From contig JAOABC010000001.1 in the NCBI GenBank assembly GCA_026418535.1, forward strand, positions 248,001-312,000: a DNA stretch of 64,000 bases. Reading direction: 5' to 3'. Under the pieces are notes generated by a model, which did no database searches, had not been told where the DNA came from, and saw nothing but the letters and a program-made list of their open reading frames with translations. Shown here piece after piece: positions 45,592 through 54,520 of this stretch. The DNA comes from Hydrogenothermaceae bacterium. Its GTDB lineage: Bacteria; Aquificota; Aquificia; Aquificales; Hydrogenothermaceae. A program made the translations under genes and the position numbers. Position 1 is the stretch's first letter. Every line of letters begins with the position of its first letter.

Positions 45592-45665
45592 GGGCCTGTA
45601 GCTCAGTTGGTTAGAGCAGACGGCTCATAACCGTCCGGCCGGGGGTTCGAGTCCCTCCAGGCCCA
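45592..45665 (+). tRNA. tRNA with CAT anticodon (elongator Met or Ile2)
   Basis: A 74-base tRNA: acceptor GGGCCTG/CAGGCCC, discriminator A, D arm GCTCAGTTGGTTAGAGC, anticodon stem GACGG/CCGTC with loop CTCATAA (anticodon CAT), T arm with GGTTCGAGTCC. It is not the initiator (its 1-72 pair is G-C and the anticodon stem lacks three G-C pairs of the initiator type). Whether it is elongator Met or the lysidine-modified Ile tRNA cannot be settled here; the GGGCCTGTAGCTCAG start is also common in Ile tRNAs. Confidence 0.9.
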
Positions 45666-45695
45666 CTTCCTCTTAAAGAAGTAAGTGGAGAGAAT

Positions 45696-46406
45696 ATGGA
45701 TAGTAATTCTGTTAAAAGTTTGCTTGCTTTGCAAGAAATAGACACTAAGATCCAGGAAATTTCAGAAAAAATCAAATTCCTCCCAAAATCTATAGAAACT
45801 TTACACAAAGAGAAAGAAAGCGCATCTATTCATTTTGAGCAGTTAAACAAAAAGCTAAAAGAGTTAGACTTTATAAAGAAGGAAAAAGAGTTAAATATAC
45901 AAGACTTAAATAGTAGAATATCCAATGTAGAGAAAGCTCTTGAGAAGGTGAGGACTAACGATGAATATAAGAACCTTCTCCGGGAGAAAGCAAGGGCAGA
46001 AGAGTCTATATTGGAGTTAGAGGATGAGATACTTTCAATTATGGAAGAGATGGAGCAACTAAAAAAAACTATACAGATTAAAGAGAAGGAAAAAGAGAAA
46101 GAGCTGACAAGAATAGATGAGAAGATTCGGAAATTGGAGAATGAAGAGAGAGAACTTTCCCTAACTCTATCAGAATTACAAAAAGAAAGAGAAGAGTTGG
46201 TTAAACTTTTAAAGCCTCAAGAGTACTCTCAGTATGAGAACATTAAAAAAAGAGTAAAAACAAAACCTATAGCTATAGTTCAGGATGCTACCTGCACTGG
46301 TTGTTATATGATTATACCGCCGAAAGTTTTTTCAGAGCTCCTTAAAACAGAAAAGATGCTTTCCTGTCCTAATTGTGGAAGATATCTGTACTATGATAAC
46401 AAATGA
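45696..46406 (+). CDS. Coiled-coil protein with C-terminal C4 zinc ribbon
   Basis: A 236-residue protein. Residues ~10-185 form a long antiparallel coiled coil rich in Lys and Glu; residues ~200-232 form a zinc ribbon with CxxC pairs CTGC and CPNC (in ATCTGCYMIIPP and LSCPNCGRYLYY). This is the widespread zf-RING_7/CT398-like family of unknown biochemical function, proposed to link to nucleic acids or cargo. ATG 45696 follows GTGGAGAGA; it directly follows the two tRNA genes and is probably cotranscribed with them. Confidence 0.85.
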   Translation: MDSNSVKSLLALQEIDTKIQEISEKIKFLPKSIETLHKEKESASIHFEQLNKKLKELDFIKKEKELNIQDLNSRISNVEKALEKVRTNDEYKNLLREKARAEESILELEDEILSIMEEMEQLKKTIQIKEKEKEKELTRIDEKIRKLENEERELSLTLSELQKEREELVKLLKPQEYSQYENIKKRVKTKPIAIVQDATCTGCYMIIPPKVFSELLKTEKMLSCPNCGRYLYYDNK

Positions 46407-46415
46407 GAGGTTTGT

Positions 46416-47255
46416 ATGATAGGTATAATAGGTGGGAGTGGTTTATATAATATAGATGGGATAAACATAATAGAGGAGGTTGAGGTTTCTACCCCTTTTG
46501 GAAAACCTTCAGATAACTATATAGTGGCTGAGTACAGCGGCAAGACTGTTGTTTTTCTTCCGAGACACGGTAGAGGACATAAATTCCCACCTCATATGAT
46601 AAATTTTAGAGCAAACATATGGGGTTTTAGGAAACTTGGGATAAACAAGGTTATATCTATATCTGCAGTTGGAGGTATAAACAAAGATCTGAAACCTGGA
46701 GACTTTGTTATTTCTGATAATTTCGTGGATTTTACTAAATCGAGGGTTCAAACTTTTTATGAGGGTATACACTCTAAAACTGCTGATACTCAGTTTAAGG
46801 ATGAGGTTGAAGAGTATCTTAACGGTAAAAGAGTAGTTCACATTGACATCACGGAGCCTTTCTGTCCTGTTGTAAGATATACATTAATAAAAGCGTGTAA
46901 AGAAAACTCTTCCTCTTTTGTAGATAGGGGTGTGTATGTTGCAACAGAAGGGCCAAGACTGGAGAGTGCTTCAGAAATCAGGATATTTTCCAATTTGGGT
47001 TTTGATGTAGTTGGGATGACTTTGGTTCCGGAGGTAGTTCTCGCAAGAGAGTTGAGGATGCACTTTGGGTCTATAAGTATAGTTACCAATCTTGCTGCTG
47101 GAATATCAGAAAGTAGATTAACTTCAGATGAAGTGGTCCAGATGATGCATATAAAAAATGAAGAGATAAAACAGGTTATATTAAAAGCTCTGGAAAAACT
47201 TCCGGAAAAGTTTAGTTGTCAGTGTGAAGAGGTTTTAAAAGGGGCAGCTATTTAG
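46416..47255 (+). CDS. mtnP: 5'-methylthioadenosine phosphorylase
   Basis: A 279-residue purine-nucleoside-phosphorylase-fold enzyme. Phosphate loop GIIGGSGLY and PRHGRGHKFPPH, base/ribose contacts in VATEGPRLESASEIR and GMTLVPEVVLAREL. It removes methylthioadenosine, the by-product of the two polyamine synthases encoded at 2.3-4.2 kb, so a role in recycling MTA is coherent. It ends tail-to-tail with the ferritin-like gene, the two stop codons overlapping. Confidence 0.9.
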   Translation: MIGIIGGSGLYNIDGINIIEEVEVSTPFGKPSDNYIVAEYSGKTVVFLPRHGRGHKFPPHMINFRANIWGFRKLGINKVISISAVGGINKDLKPGDFVISDNFVDFTKSRVQTFYEGIHSKTADTQFKDEVEEYLNGKRVVHIDITEPFCPVVRYTLIKACKENSSSFVDRGVYVATEGPRLESASEIRIFSNLGFDVVGMTLVPEVVLARELRMHFGSISIVTNLAAGISESRLTSDEVVQMMHIKNEEIKQVILKALEKLPEKFSCQCEEVLKGAAI

Positions 47256-48178
47256 CCACCCTTTTTGAACAAACTTCCTACTGTAAAAGCTCTAATGATC
47301 TCTGATGCTGCTCTTTCACTTATATCCTCATTTTTTAAGAATCTCTCTAAATCTGTGTAATGAATCTCCCTATTTGCTATTCTCTGTAAGATCAAAGATA
47401 GTTCAGGATTTTCCATTCTATTTGCAACTGATCTGTATTCATTCTGAGAATCTATCTCCTCTTGCTTTGTATACTTTATAACTTCCTCTGGATTTTCTGA
47501 CACTGTAGCTTTGGGGAGACTAACGTCTATACTAAATCCTTTCTCTGATATCTCCTCTGCTATCCAGCCGAAGTGTTTCATTTGGTCTATAGCTTTTTGC
47601 TCTATTTCATCACTTAATATAGGGTTCTTATGTCTCAAGACGAAGGACTGGAAGAGGTGTTCCAGTATCTTCTTATACTGTTTCTGTAGCAGCTCGTTCA
47701 GGAGCTGAACTACTCTTGCCATATTCTCGTCTACTTCAGAAGAGCTATTTTTTGCTATACTCTTCAGATTATCTTTCATTTTTTTAAAGATTGTGCTGTG
47801 GGATGTCTCGTCTTCTATAGCTCTTGCTAGTATTTTCCTCGTACTTTGGTCTGTGATCTCTTCTCTTTGTCTTTTGTATTCTTCTATAGCCATCATTTCA
47901 GCGTCTATGTTTAACTGCATAAGCTCTTCGTAAGTTGGTGCACTTAAAAATACAGTTGCTCTATCGAATATAGAAGGCTTTCCTCCAAGCTCAACTACTC
48001 TATGAGCAAACATCCTAAGATGTCTCATCTCTTCTCGTGCTATCTCCTCAATTTCGTTTTCAATCTCCGGATCTCCTATCGTGTAGGCATGGAATAGATA
48101 CTGTATAATAGCTGAGTGTTCCAAGGATATGTTGTAATTAAGATACTGTATAATTTTTTCTCTCTCTGAATCTATCAT
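47252..48178 (-). CDS. Tandem ferritin-like (rubrerythrin/bacterioferritin-type) protein
   Basis: A ~308-residue protein of two four-helix domains. Domain 1 (~1-140) has iron-ligand motifs in LEHSAIIQYLFH, AREEMRHL, DAEMMAIEEYK and EDETSHSTIF. Domain 2 (~155-295) repeats the pattern in weaker form: KKILEHLFQSF, KAIDQMKHFGW, EEIDSQNEYRS and ANREIHYTDLE. The start at 48178 is supported by AAAGGAGGATAGT directly upstream; an earlier ATG at 48199 lies before that site. It probably binds a di-iron centre for peroxide or iron handling. Confidence 0.8.
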   Translation of the reverse strand: MIDSEREKIIQYLNYNISLEHSAIIQYLFHAYTIGDPEIENEIEEIAREEMRHLRMFAHRVVELGGKPSIFDRATVFLSAPTYEELMQLNIDAEMMAIEEYKRQREEITDQSTRKILARAIEDETSHSTIFKKMKDNLKSIAKNSSSEVDENMARVVQLLNELLQKQYKKILEHLFQSFVLRHKNPILSDEIEQKAIDQMKHFGWIAEEISEKGFSIDVSLPKATVSENPEEVIKYTKQEEIDSQNEYRSVANRMENPELSLILQRIANREIHYTDLERFLKNEDISERAASEIIRAFTVGSLFKKGG

Positions 48179-48179
48179 A

Positions 48180-48556
48180 CTATCCTCCTTTAATTTCATT
48201 GTAGTTTAAAATATCTATCTCATCTCCTTTCATTGCAAGTACATAAACTCTGTTCCTTGTCAGGTAGCTTAAAACATCCTCCGGCTGGAAAATATTAGAT
48301 TTTCTATAATTTTCAGTCTTTTCTCTTTCAAACCTCTCCTGCCATTCCTTGAACTTTCTATCTTTTTCGGCTCTCTCCTTTTCAAACTTTTCATTCCAAT
48401 TTTTCTTTTCCTATTCTAACTTTTTTCCATCCTATCCTATCTTTTTCTCTCTGAAGATTAGATTTTTACATAGACTTTAGTATCTGTTCAGAAAGTTTAA
48501 GCAGTCTCTCTACCGTTTTTTTCTAAACTTTCTACTCTTTCTTCTAAGTAAGCCAT
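48180..48556 (-). pseudogene. Remnant of a coiled-coil (DUF3782-like) protein gene
   Basis: Read on the minus strand from ATG 48556, the sequence begins MAYLEERVESLEK, then a run of seven A (instead of six) shifts the frame out of TVERLLKLSEQILKS. After stops and further shifts another piece appears, WNEKFEKERAEKDRKFKEW and then NIFQPEDVLSYLTRNRVYVLAMKG, ending in TAG at 48180. The start and coiled-coil style resemble DUF3782/nuclease-like proteins common in thermophiles. Several lesions rule out a product. It overlaps the ferritin-like gene's start region by 1-2 bases only at its end. Confidence 0.65.
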
Positions 48557-48597
48557 ATCTCTCCACTTTTATAAGTATAAGGTACAGAAGACCTTTA

Positions 48598-50460
48598 TCA
48601 ACCTGTTTTTTTCCTTTCCCGGAGTTTTTCTATATAAACTAGTATGGCTGTTATGGAAGCTGGAGTTATTCCCTCTAACCTTGCCGCCTGTCCAAGGGTA
48701 AGCGGTTTTGCTTTTGTCAATTTCTGACTAGCTTCTTTAGTTAGTCCTGGAACCTGTGAGTAATCTATATCAGCAGGTATCTTAATTCCATCTAAGTATT
48801 TCATCTTTTCGTTCAGTCTTCTTTCTCTCTCAAAATAACCGTCGTACTTTACTAATATCTCTACTTCTTGTTTGACATAATCTTGTTTTGGTGTTGGTAT
48901 ACCTTCTTTATTTAGTTTGTATATGGTTATCTCCGGTTTCTGTAGATACGTGAAGATAGATACTCTCTTATCTTCAACCTTTAATGTTTCCTCTTTATAT
49001 CTATTCATCCATATACTGATTTCTTCTTCCAACTCTTTGATAAATTTGTACTCTTTTTCGGATAACATGCCTATACTGTAAGCCTTCTGATAAAGTCTTA
49101 GAATTGGGTTGTCTTGCCGGATGTGCAGCCTGTACTCTGACCTTGAAGTGAAGAGTCTGTATGGTTCTATCACCCCTTTTGTTGTTAGGTCGTCTATCAT
49201 TACTCCTATGTAACTCTCATCTCTGCTTAAAATAAATGGTTCTTCTTTTCCGAGAGATCTTAAAGCTGCGTTTATTCCTGCAACTATTCCCTGTCCAGCT
49301 GCCTCTTCGTAACCTGTGGTACCATTGAAGTTTCCTGCGTGGAACAAACTTTTAACTCTCTTCGTTTCAAGGGTAGGGTAGAGTTCGGTTGGCATGACTA
49401 TGTCATACTCGATAGCATAGGCTGGTTTTAGTAGAACCACATTCTCAAGGCCGGGTATAGACCTGTACATCTCCCACTGGATATCTTCAGGTAAAGATGT
49501 GCTCATACCGTTTGGGTATATACTTATTCCATCTATAGTCTCTGGCTCCAGCCATATAGTGTGTCTCTCTTTCCCTTCAAATTTGGCTATCTTATCCTCT
49601 ATGGATGGGCAGTATCTTGGTCCTATACCAGTTATAGCTCCACCGTAAAGGGCTGTTCTGTGTAAGTTCTCCTTTATTATCCTGTGGGTCTCTGGTGTGG
49701 TATATGTTATGTAACATGGAACTTCATCTTCAAACTTGAACCAGTAGCTTCCAACAGGTTCTGTCCAGAAAGAAAACTTTGGAGCTGGGTTATCTCCCCT
49801 TGCTTCTTCAAGGTTTGAGAAGTCTATAGTTCTCTTGTCTAACCTTGCCGGTGTTCCGGTTTTAAACCTTGCAAGTTCAAAACCTTCTCTTTTATAGAAA
49901 TCAGGTAGTTTTGTGGATGGTTTTTCTTCCATCCTTCCTGCAGGGAAGTTTTTATCTCCTATATGTATAACACCGTTTAAGAATGTGCCAGTTGTTATCA
50001 CAACAGATTTTGTCCTTATCTTCAGTCCATTTAAGGTTATTACTCCCTCTACTTCTTTTCTACCATCTTTTAAGACTATATCTACAACTTCATCTTCTAT
50101 GACTGTAAGATTCTCTGTGTTATATGTTTTGTTTGCCATGTATTTTCTATACTCTTCTTTGTCTGCTTGTGCTCTTGGAGATTGAACTGCAGGACCTTTC
50201 CTGGTGTTCAACATCTTATACTGTATACCTGTCTGGTCTACGGCTTTTCCCATCTCTCCCCCAAGGGCGTCTACCTCTCTGACCACTATTCCTTTCGCAA
50301 TACCACCGATAGCAGGGTTACAAGGCATAAGCCCTATCTTCTCTTTGTCTAAAGTGATCAAGGCAGTTTTTACTCCTAATTTTGCAGAAGCTAAAGCAGC
50401 TTCTATGCCTGCATGCCCTCCACCAACTACAACCACACCAAACTCTGTATCGTAGATCAT
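48598..50460 (-). CDS. mnmG: tRNA uridine-5-carboxymethylaminomethyl modification enzyme MnmG
   Basis: A ~620-residue FAD protein acting with MnmE on wobble uridines of tRNA. FAD site [21 protein letters not shown] at the N-terminus, [25 protein letters not shown] (motif, positions ~48-72), [26 protein letters not shown]-like [26 protein letters not shown], and the C-terminal GidA-associated domain (~540-610). ATG 50460 is chosen over GTG 50472 because AGAGGTG then has proper spacing. Confidence 0.96.
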   Translation of the reverse strand: MIYDTEFGVVVVGGGHAGIEAALASAKLGVKTALITLDKEKIGLMPCNPAIGGIAKGIVVREVDALGGEMGKAVDQTGIQYKMLNTRKGPAVQSPRAQADKEEYRKYMANKTYNTENLTVIEDEVVDIVLKDGRKEVEGVITLNGLKIRTKSVVITTGTFLNGVIHIGDKNFPAGRMEEKPSTKLPDFYKREGFELARFKTGTPARLDKRTIDFSNLEEARGDNPAPKFSFWTEPVGSYWFKFEDEVPCYITYTTPETHRIIKENLHRTALYGGAITGIGPRYCPSIEDKIAKFEGKERHTIWLEPETIDGISIYPNGMSTSLPEDIQWEMYRSIPGLENVVLLKPAYAIEYDIVMPTELYPTLETKRVKSLFHAGNFNGTTGYEEAAGQGIVAGINAALRSLGKEEPFILSRDESYIGVMIDDLTTKGVIEPYRLFTSRSEYRLHIRQDNPILRLYQKAYSIGMLSEKEYKFIKELEEEISIWMNRYKEETLKVEDKRVSIFTYLQKPEITIYKLNKEGIPTPKQDYVKQEVEILVKYDGYFERERRLNEKMKYLDGIKIPADIDYSQVPGLTKEASQKLTKAKPLTLGQAARLEGITPASITAILVYIEKLRERKKTG

Positions 50461-50543
50461 TAGATTGATCACCTCTTTTGTTTTTTTTGCTAAGATAATA
50501 TAGAATAAAAGATGATGATTTTCAAAGATTTATAATAGATATA

Positions 50544-50566
50544 TGGCAGGGCTGTAAGCCCTGCCA
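50544..50566 (-). terminator. Strong hairpin after the sox-side DUF302 gene
   Basis: TGGCAGGGCT (50544-50553) pairs with AGCCCTGCCA (50557-50566) around GTA, just after the stop at 50572 on the minus strand. The downstream sequence (ATATATCTATTAT) is A+T-rich but lacks a pure T run. It likely ends the sulfur-oxidation transcription block. Confidence 0.6.
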
Positions 50567-50571
50567 TCATC

Positions 50572-51114
50572 TTACATAAGTTGTTTTATAGCTTTGTCTA
50601 TTCTGTTTTCTAACTCTTCTATGGCTTTTTTGGCATCCGGATACTTTGTTTTATCTAAAAGGAGAGATGGTCTAGTTCTAACTATGTAGGTCTTATCGTC
50701 TCCTTCATACTGGTAGACGGTTATAACCAGTGGAGATAGAGCCATAGCATTTGGGTCTGTTGTGTATACTTTATAGAGGGTTGAGATACTCGTTACTAAG
50801 AAGTTCTGTATGTAGTCAACCTTCAGCTTTTTGCAATCTGGAAATAGGCTGATGTTGTTTACTAGCGGGGCAGTAGGGTCTGTGGCTGTAACTACTACTA
50901 TCTGAGAAGCCTCTAAGTTTCCTTTCAGTGCTATCATGATGTCTGCCGGATCTCCATCAACTTTGTATACGACCACACCTTTACCTGATGGAAGTTCTGA
51001 CTTTTTTTGTTCTTTCATTTTTTGTTCCTTCATTGCTGTTTTTGGTTTTTCTGATGACAAGGCTGGGATAGATATTAAGGATGCTGATATGAGAGATAAG
51101 AATATCTTTTTCAT
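50572..51114 (-). CDS. Exported DUF302-like protein
   Basis: A 180-residue periplasmic protein (signal peptide 1-~21). The mature part (~45-175) fits a divergent DUF302 domain: GVVVYKVDGDPADIMIALKGNLEASQIVVV, a central Cys-containing stretch (LFPDCKKLKV), PLVITVYQYEGDDKTYIVRTRPS and a C-terminal helix. It is a distant relative of the DUF302 lipoprotein encoded at 53.9-54.5 kb; both flank the SoxH/porin genes. A role in sulfur oxidation is inferred from position only. Confidence 0.65.
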   Translation of the reverse strand: MKKIFLSLISASLISIPALSSEKPKTAMKEQKMKEQKKSELPSGKGVVVYKVDGDPADIMIALKGNLEASQIVVVTATDPTAPLVNNISLFPDCKKLKVDYIQNFLVTSISTLYKVYTTDPNAMALSPLVITVYQYEGDDKTYIVRTRPSLLLDKTKYPDAKKAIEELENRIDKAIKQLM

Positions 51115-51158
51115 TAAAAAAACCTCCTGTCAGTTTTAGGAGAAAATTATATCAAAAA

Positions 51159-51626
51159 TCAGTGTAGTGGTATGTATGCATAGCCGTTATTCTGGAAGTC
51201 TACAAGTGCTATAAAACCATTCTCTACAAATTCAACAAAGCTGTAGACATTTTTAGGGTTTATCTTCCTTCCCATCATTCCTTCTTTGCACATCACAAAT
51301 TTGACGTTGTAGTTTTTAACAAGGTTAATAAGTCTTGTTTCTATGTCTTTTTGTTTTTCTATAAGTTTAGTGTCGTCTTTGTAGGGAGAATCTTTCAGGT
51401 CTTTCAGGAAGAATCTGTAGGCATCACCGTGTATCACTACTGCTACTTTAAGTTCTTTGAGACTGTTTTTGTAGTACTCTGCTGAGTTTGCTATAGCACC
51501 AAGTAGGTATATCTCAAACCTCTTTAAATCTCCGGTTGTGAGGTTCACAACTGCCTTAGGGTTGTCGTCTGCAAGGGATAGGGAGGATAAAATTAGCAAA
51601 AGTAGAACAACAAAAACCTTTCTCAT
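51159..51626 (-). CDS. Exported DsrE-like protein
   Basis: A 155-residue protein with a signal peptide (1-~19, SLSLADDN). The mature domain has the DsrE/F fold pattern: AVVNLTTGDLKRFEIYLLGAIANSAEYY, then ELKVAVVIHGDAYRFFLKDL and NVKFVMCKEGM with a single Cys in the usual active-site position of DsrE-type sulfur-transfer proteins, then a C-terminal FVENGFIALVDFQNNGYAYIPL. It probably binds sulfur in the periplasm. It lies between SoxH-like and DUF302 genes. Confidence 0.8.
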   Translation of the reverse strand: MRKVFVVLLLLILSSLSLADDNPKAVVNLTTGDLKRFEIYLLGAIANSAEYYKNSLKELKVAVVIHGDAYRFFLKDLKDSPYKDDTKLIEKQKDIETRLINLVKNYNVKFVMCKEGMMGRKINPKNVYSFVEFVENGFIALVDFQNNGYAYIPLH

Positions 51627-51643
51627 CTTTTCTACCTCCTGAA

Positions 51644-52561
51644 TTATTCAAAATCTTCCAGGTCAAGGTCGTTGTATATTTTGTATATGTTTGGGTCGTT
51701 AAACACTTGATACGTTACGAAGTTTTTGTAAGGGGAGCTTTGATTTATAAACTCTTTTATCTGGTCTAGGGACTTCCCCTCTTCTTTCAGTTTTTTCACT
51801 GCATCCCTTAGATAGTTTAAGTACCCCAAAGTGAACTCTAAAGCCTTCTTGTCTAAAAGTTCGTTGTGACTTCCTAGTATAACTTTCGGGTTCATCCTTT
51901 GTATATCCTTCAAAACTTTTATCCAGTTTTTTACGGAAGAGCCTTTATCTCCAGCGAAAGGTATCCTACTTAGGTAAACTAGATTTCCCACAAAGAAGAC
52001 ATTTTCTCCTTTTACTAGCACTACTATGTCGTTATTTGTGTGGGCTGGGTTCATCGGGATTATAGATAGGCTGTATTTTCCTATGCTTATATCCTTCGGA
52101 GAAGTTATCTCTACATCTGCCTGTGTTAGTTTTACGTTCTTGTAGATACCTCCAAACCTCTGGTTTGATAGTTCAAGGGTTAATTTACTCTCCGGAGTTT
52201 TGAAAAATTCGTTTAGATTTTTATGGGCTATCACAGTAGCTCCTAATTCCTTAAATGTAGAAACTCCATACCAGTGGTCTGGATGGTAGTGGGTTATTAT
52301 AAGATACTTTACAGGAACTTTTTTCACTTTTTGAAGTTCAGTGTAAAACTCCTTTGACATTTCCGGAGTAGATAGGCTGTCTATCATCGCCCACCCTTCT
52401 TCTGTCAGGATTGCATAAGCGTTAGACATAAAACCCATATTCTCCGGAGAAGGCATAGCATCAACACCCCGGACCATATACATGTTTTTGTAAAACTGCT
52501 TTAATTCCATAGAGAATGCAGTGGAGAAGAGAAAGAGAAATCCAAGAATTATACGAACCAT
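51644..52561 (-). CDS. SoxH-like metallo-beta-lactamase-fold hydrolase, exported
   Basis: A 305-residue protein with a signal peptide (1-~17). The metal motif HYHPDH (His91, His93, Asp95, His96) and His174 (NPAHTNND) are present, as is the late GSHNEL His. The bridging Asp expected in the VGDLVF-type motif is Asn193 (VGNLVY), which would alter or weaken the binuclear site. The RIPFAGDKGSSVKNW segment is as in SoxH proteins of sox clusters. Substrate unknown. It begins after the porin terminator and is followed by the DsrE-like gene. Confidence 0.82.
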   Translation of the reverse strand: MVRIILGFLFLFSTAFSMELKQFYKNMYMVRGVDAMPSPENMGFMSNAYAILTEEGWAMIDSLSTPEMSKEFYTELQKVKKVPVKYLIITHYHPDHWYGVSTFKELGATVIAHKNLNEFFKTPESKLTLELSNQRFGGIYKNVKLTQADVEITSPKDISIGKYSLSIIPMNPAHTNNDIVVLVKGENVFFVGNLVYLSRIPFAGDKGSSVKNWIKVLKDIQRMNPKVILGSHNELLDKKALEFTLGYLNYLRDAVKKLKEEGKSLDQIKEFINQSSPYKNFVTYQVFNDPNIYKIYNDLDLEDFE

Positions 52562-52585
52562 CTTAGACCTCCTAAAAATAGAAAA

Positions 52586-52608
52586 TCCTACCCTAAAGTA
52601 GGGTAGGA
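52586..52608 (-). terminator. Rho-independent terminator after the porin gene
   Basis: TCCTACCCTA (52586-52595) and TAGGGTAGGA (52599-52608), a perfect 10-bp stem with an AAG loop; on the minus strand it is followed by TTTTCTATTTTT. A strong terminator ending the soxW-YZ-B-porin unit. Confidence 0.8.
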
Positions 52609-52627
52609 GAAAAGGCTAAACTATGAT

Positions 52628-53863
52628 TTAGAATATAAGCTGTAGTCCAACTCCGATGTAGTCTCCCGCCTTGTCTTTACCGTACCAAGAGTATGGGGAT
52701 TTATGATCTCCATCCTGTTTAACATAGTGGAGATTTAACTTTAGGTTGTTTTGCTTTATATACCAGTTTAAACCAACATCTAAGACTTTAAACTTACCAT
52801 TCCCATTCGGAGACTTTCCCCCATCCCCCTTAAGCTCAGAGTAATTTATAGTAGGTTCAAGTATAGTTTTATTTGGCAGGTTGAAGTTGTATCCAGCTCT
52901 TATGTGCCAAACTTTGTCATCGTAGCTGTCTTTTGAAATATCAAAGTCTCTTGAGAGGATATCATATTCAAAGTTAAAGTTAAGATCTTTATAGTTTGCG
53001 AGTATGTCAAACCCAAGCATCTTATTTGATTTAAAATCATCTGTTCTTCCTTGGTATGCGTAGTTAACAGCAGCTGTAATACCGTTTCTCTTTCCAAAGT
53101 AGTTAATCTTATAGCCCATACCGTACCTCTTCATCTCTGGGTCTCCAAGAGATAGAGCTACTCTCGCGGTAATTAAGGGGTTCCAATTTTTATCTGTTTT
53201 ATAGTTGTCTGTATTAAATATTCCGAAGTTGTAGTTTATGCCCCATTTTGCTTTTTCGTCGTTGTAAAGCACACCTATGTTTATACCTGTTTCACGACCT
53301 GGACCTGTCTTAACTAAATGCTGTCTTGGATAAAAATTAGTTAAGTTCTTCTCTAAACCGGTTGTTTCAAACCCTGCTGTTATACTCTCTCTACCTACCT
53401 GGGGTCTAAAGTAACCCATTGTTATGTTGGCCCAGTTTTTGTGAAGGGAATATGTAAAGAAAGCGTCCCAAAGGTAAAACTCTTTATTACCTGTATTACT
53501 GCCGATTATGCCAATGTTGTTGTTCTTAGTTATTGCTGTATGAGGGTCTAGTCCAACGTTATCATAAGCAAACCAAACTCTCCAAGAAAGGCCCTCTGTT
53601 ATTTCCCCTTGAAAACCTACTCTTGACCTTCTAAGCAGAAAATCTGCTCTATCTTTATAGTCTGTATATTGTGTACAATTATTATTAGTAGTAGCAGTAC
53701 ATTCAGTTCTATTCATAGTGTAGATAGCCCATAGCTGGTTCATGAAGAAGATCTCCATCTCTTGTCCGTCTCCAAAGTAGAATTTTGGAGCTGCTTCAGA
53801 AATAGATGGAACTAACGTCATCAATCCAAGACCTAAGATTCCGCTTCTAAAAAGCTTTTTCAT
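52628..53863 (-). CDS. Outer-membrane porin
   Basis: A ~411-residue protein with a signal peptide (cleavage near SISEAAP) and a mature part of alternating short amphipathic strands ending in the outer-membrane signature phenylalanine (VGLQLIF). Strands such as GLSWRVWFAYDNVGL and the central FETTGLEKNLTNFYPRQHL fit the phosphate-selective OprP/OprO-like porins. The start at 53863 is preferred because AGGAGG lies 9 bases upstream. In a sox cluster it may admit thiosulfate or other anions. Confidence 0.75.
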   Translation of the reverse strand: MKKLFRSGILGLGLMTLVPSISEAAPKFYFGDGQEMEIFFMNQLWAIYTMNRTECTATTNNNCTQYTDYKDRADFLLRRSRVGFQGEITEGLSWRVWFAYDNVGLDPHTAITKNNNIGIIGSNTGNKEFYLWDAFFTYSLHKNWANITMGYFRPQVGRESITAGFETTGLEKNLTNFYPRQHLVKTGPGRETGINIGVLYNDEKAKWGINYNFGIFNTDNYKTDKNWNPLITARVALSLGDPEMKRYGMGYKINYFGKRNGITAAVNYAYQGRTDDFKSNKMLGFDILANYKDLNFNFEYDILSRDFDISKDSYDDKVWHIRAGYNFNLPNKTILEPTINYSELKGDGGKSPNGNGKFKVLDVGLNWYIKQNNLKLNLHYVKQDGDHKSPYSWYGKDKAGDYIGVGLQLIF

Positions 53864-53883
53864 AACAGCCAACCTCCTAAAGA

Positions 53884-54501
53884 TTATTTTGAGATACTAT
53901 CTAGAACTTTTTTTATATCTCTATCTAAATTTCTTAGAGACCTTATAGCTTCAGCATCCGGATTGTCCATATACTTTATAGCTTTACTTGGCCTGAAGGT
54001 ACCTATAACTACCCTTCCATCTTTTTCGTAAGTATAGACCCTTATGGGAAATTGGGAGACTAGTTGAGGATTGTTTTTTAGAACCTTAGAGCATTCCGAT
54101 AGTTTACACACAAGGTAGAGGTTCATATTCTTCCAGAAGTTCTCTACTCCTAGTTCTTGAGCTCCTTTAGATATATGGGAAACGTAGATTATCTTAAAGT
54201 TGCTGTTTTCAAGCTCAGTCCTGAGAAGGATATCTACCTCTTCCGGAAACATGTTTACAGATTTTTCGTAGATATCGGGCATCTCCTCATCTTCAGCTGG
54301 TTCTGCAACAGCAACAGACAGACTTTTTATAATAGACCTCTTTTCCTTGGCTTCTTCTTTTAACTGAACTTTCTCTCTCTTGGGTTCATCATAACCTGTT
54401 CCAAGGTAGTCTCCTGTTTGTAAGGATATGTCCTTTATAGTCCCTCCACAGGAAATAAAAAGTAGACTTCCAGCTAATGTAAACCAGAAAACTCTCTTCA
54501 T
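53884..54501 (-). CDS. DUF302-domain lipoprotein
   Basis: A 205-residue lipoprotein (lipobox LFISC, Cys18). After a charged linker (~35-85) comes a clear DUF302 domain (~85-195): EVDILLRTELENSNFKIIYVSHISKG, NLYLVCKLSECSKVLKNNPQLV, FPIRVYTYEKDGRVVIGTFRPS and a closing helix. The domain has two cysteines (VCKLSEC) spaced like a redox or sulfur-binding pair. It is translated just after soxB and before a porin; DUF302 function is not established. Confidence 0.8.
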   Translation of the reverse strand: MKRVFWFTLAGSLLFISCGGTIKDISLQTGDYLGTGYDEPKREKVQLKEEAKEKRSIIKSLSVAVAEPAEDEEMPDIYEKSVNMFPEEVDILLRTELENSNFKIIYVSHISKGAQELGVENFWKNMNLYLVCKLSECSKVLKNNPQLVSQFPIRVYTYEKDGRVVIGTFRPSKAIKYMDNPDAEAIRSLRNLDRDIKKVLDSISK

Positions 54502-54520
54502 CTACTCCCCCCCTCTTTTG

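Noticed and set aside
45592-45665. Initiator tRNA-Met for the CAT-anticodon tRNA
   Set aside because: The acceptor begins with a G-C pair and the anticodon stem lacks the three consecutive G-C pairs of initiators; elongator Met or Ile2 fits better.
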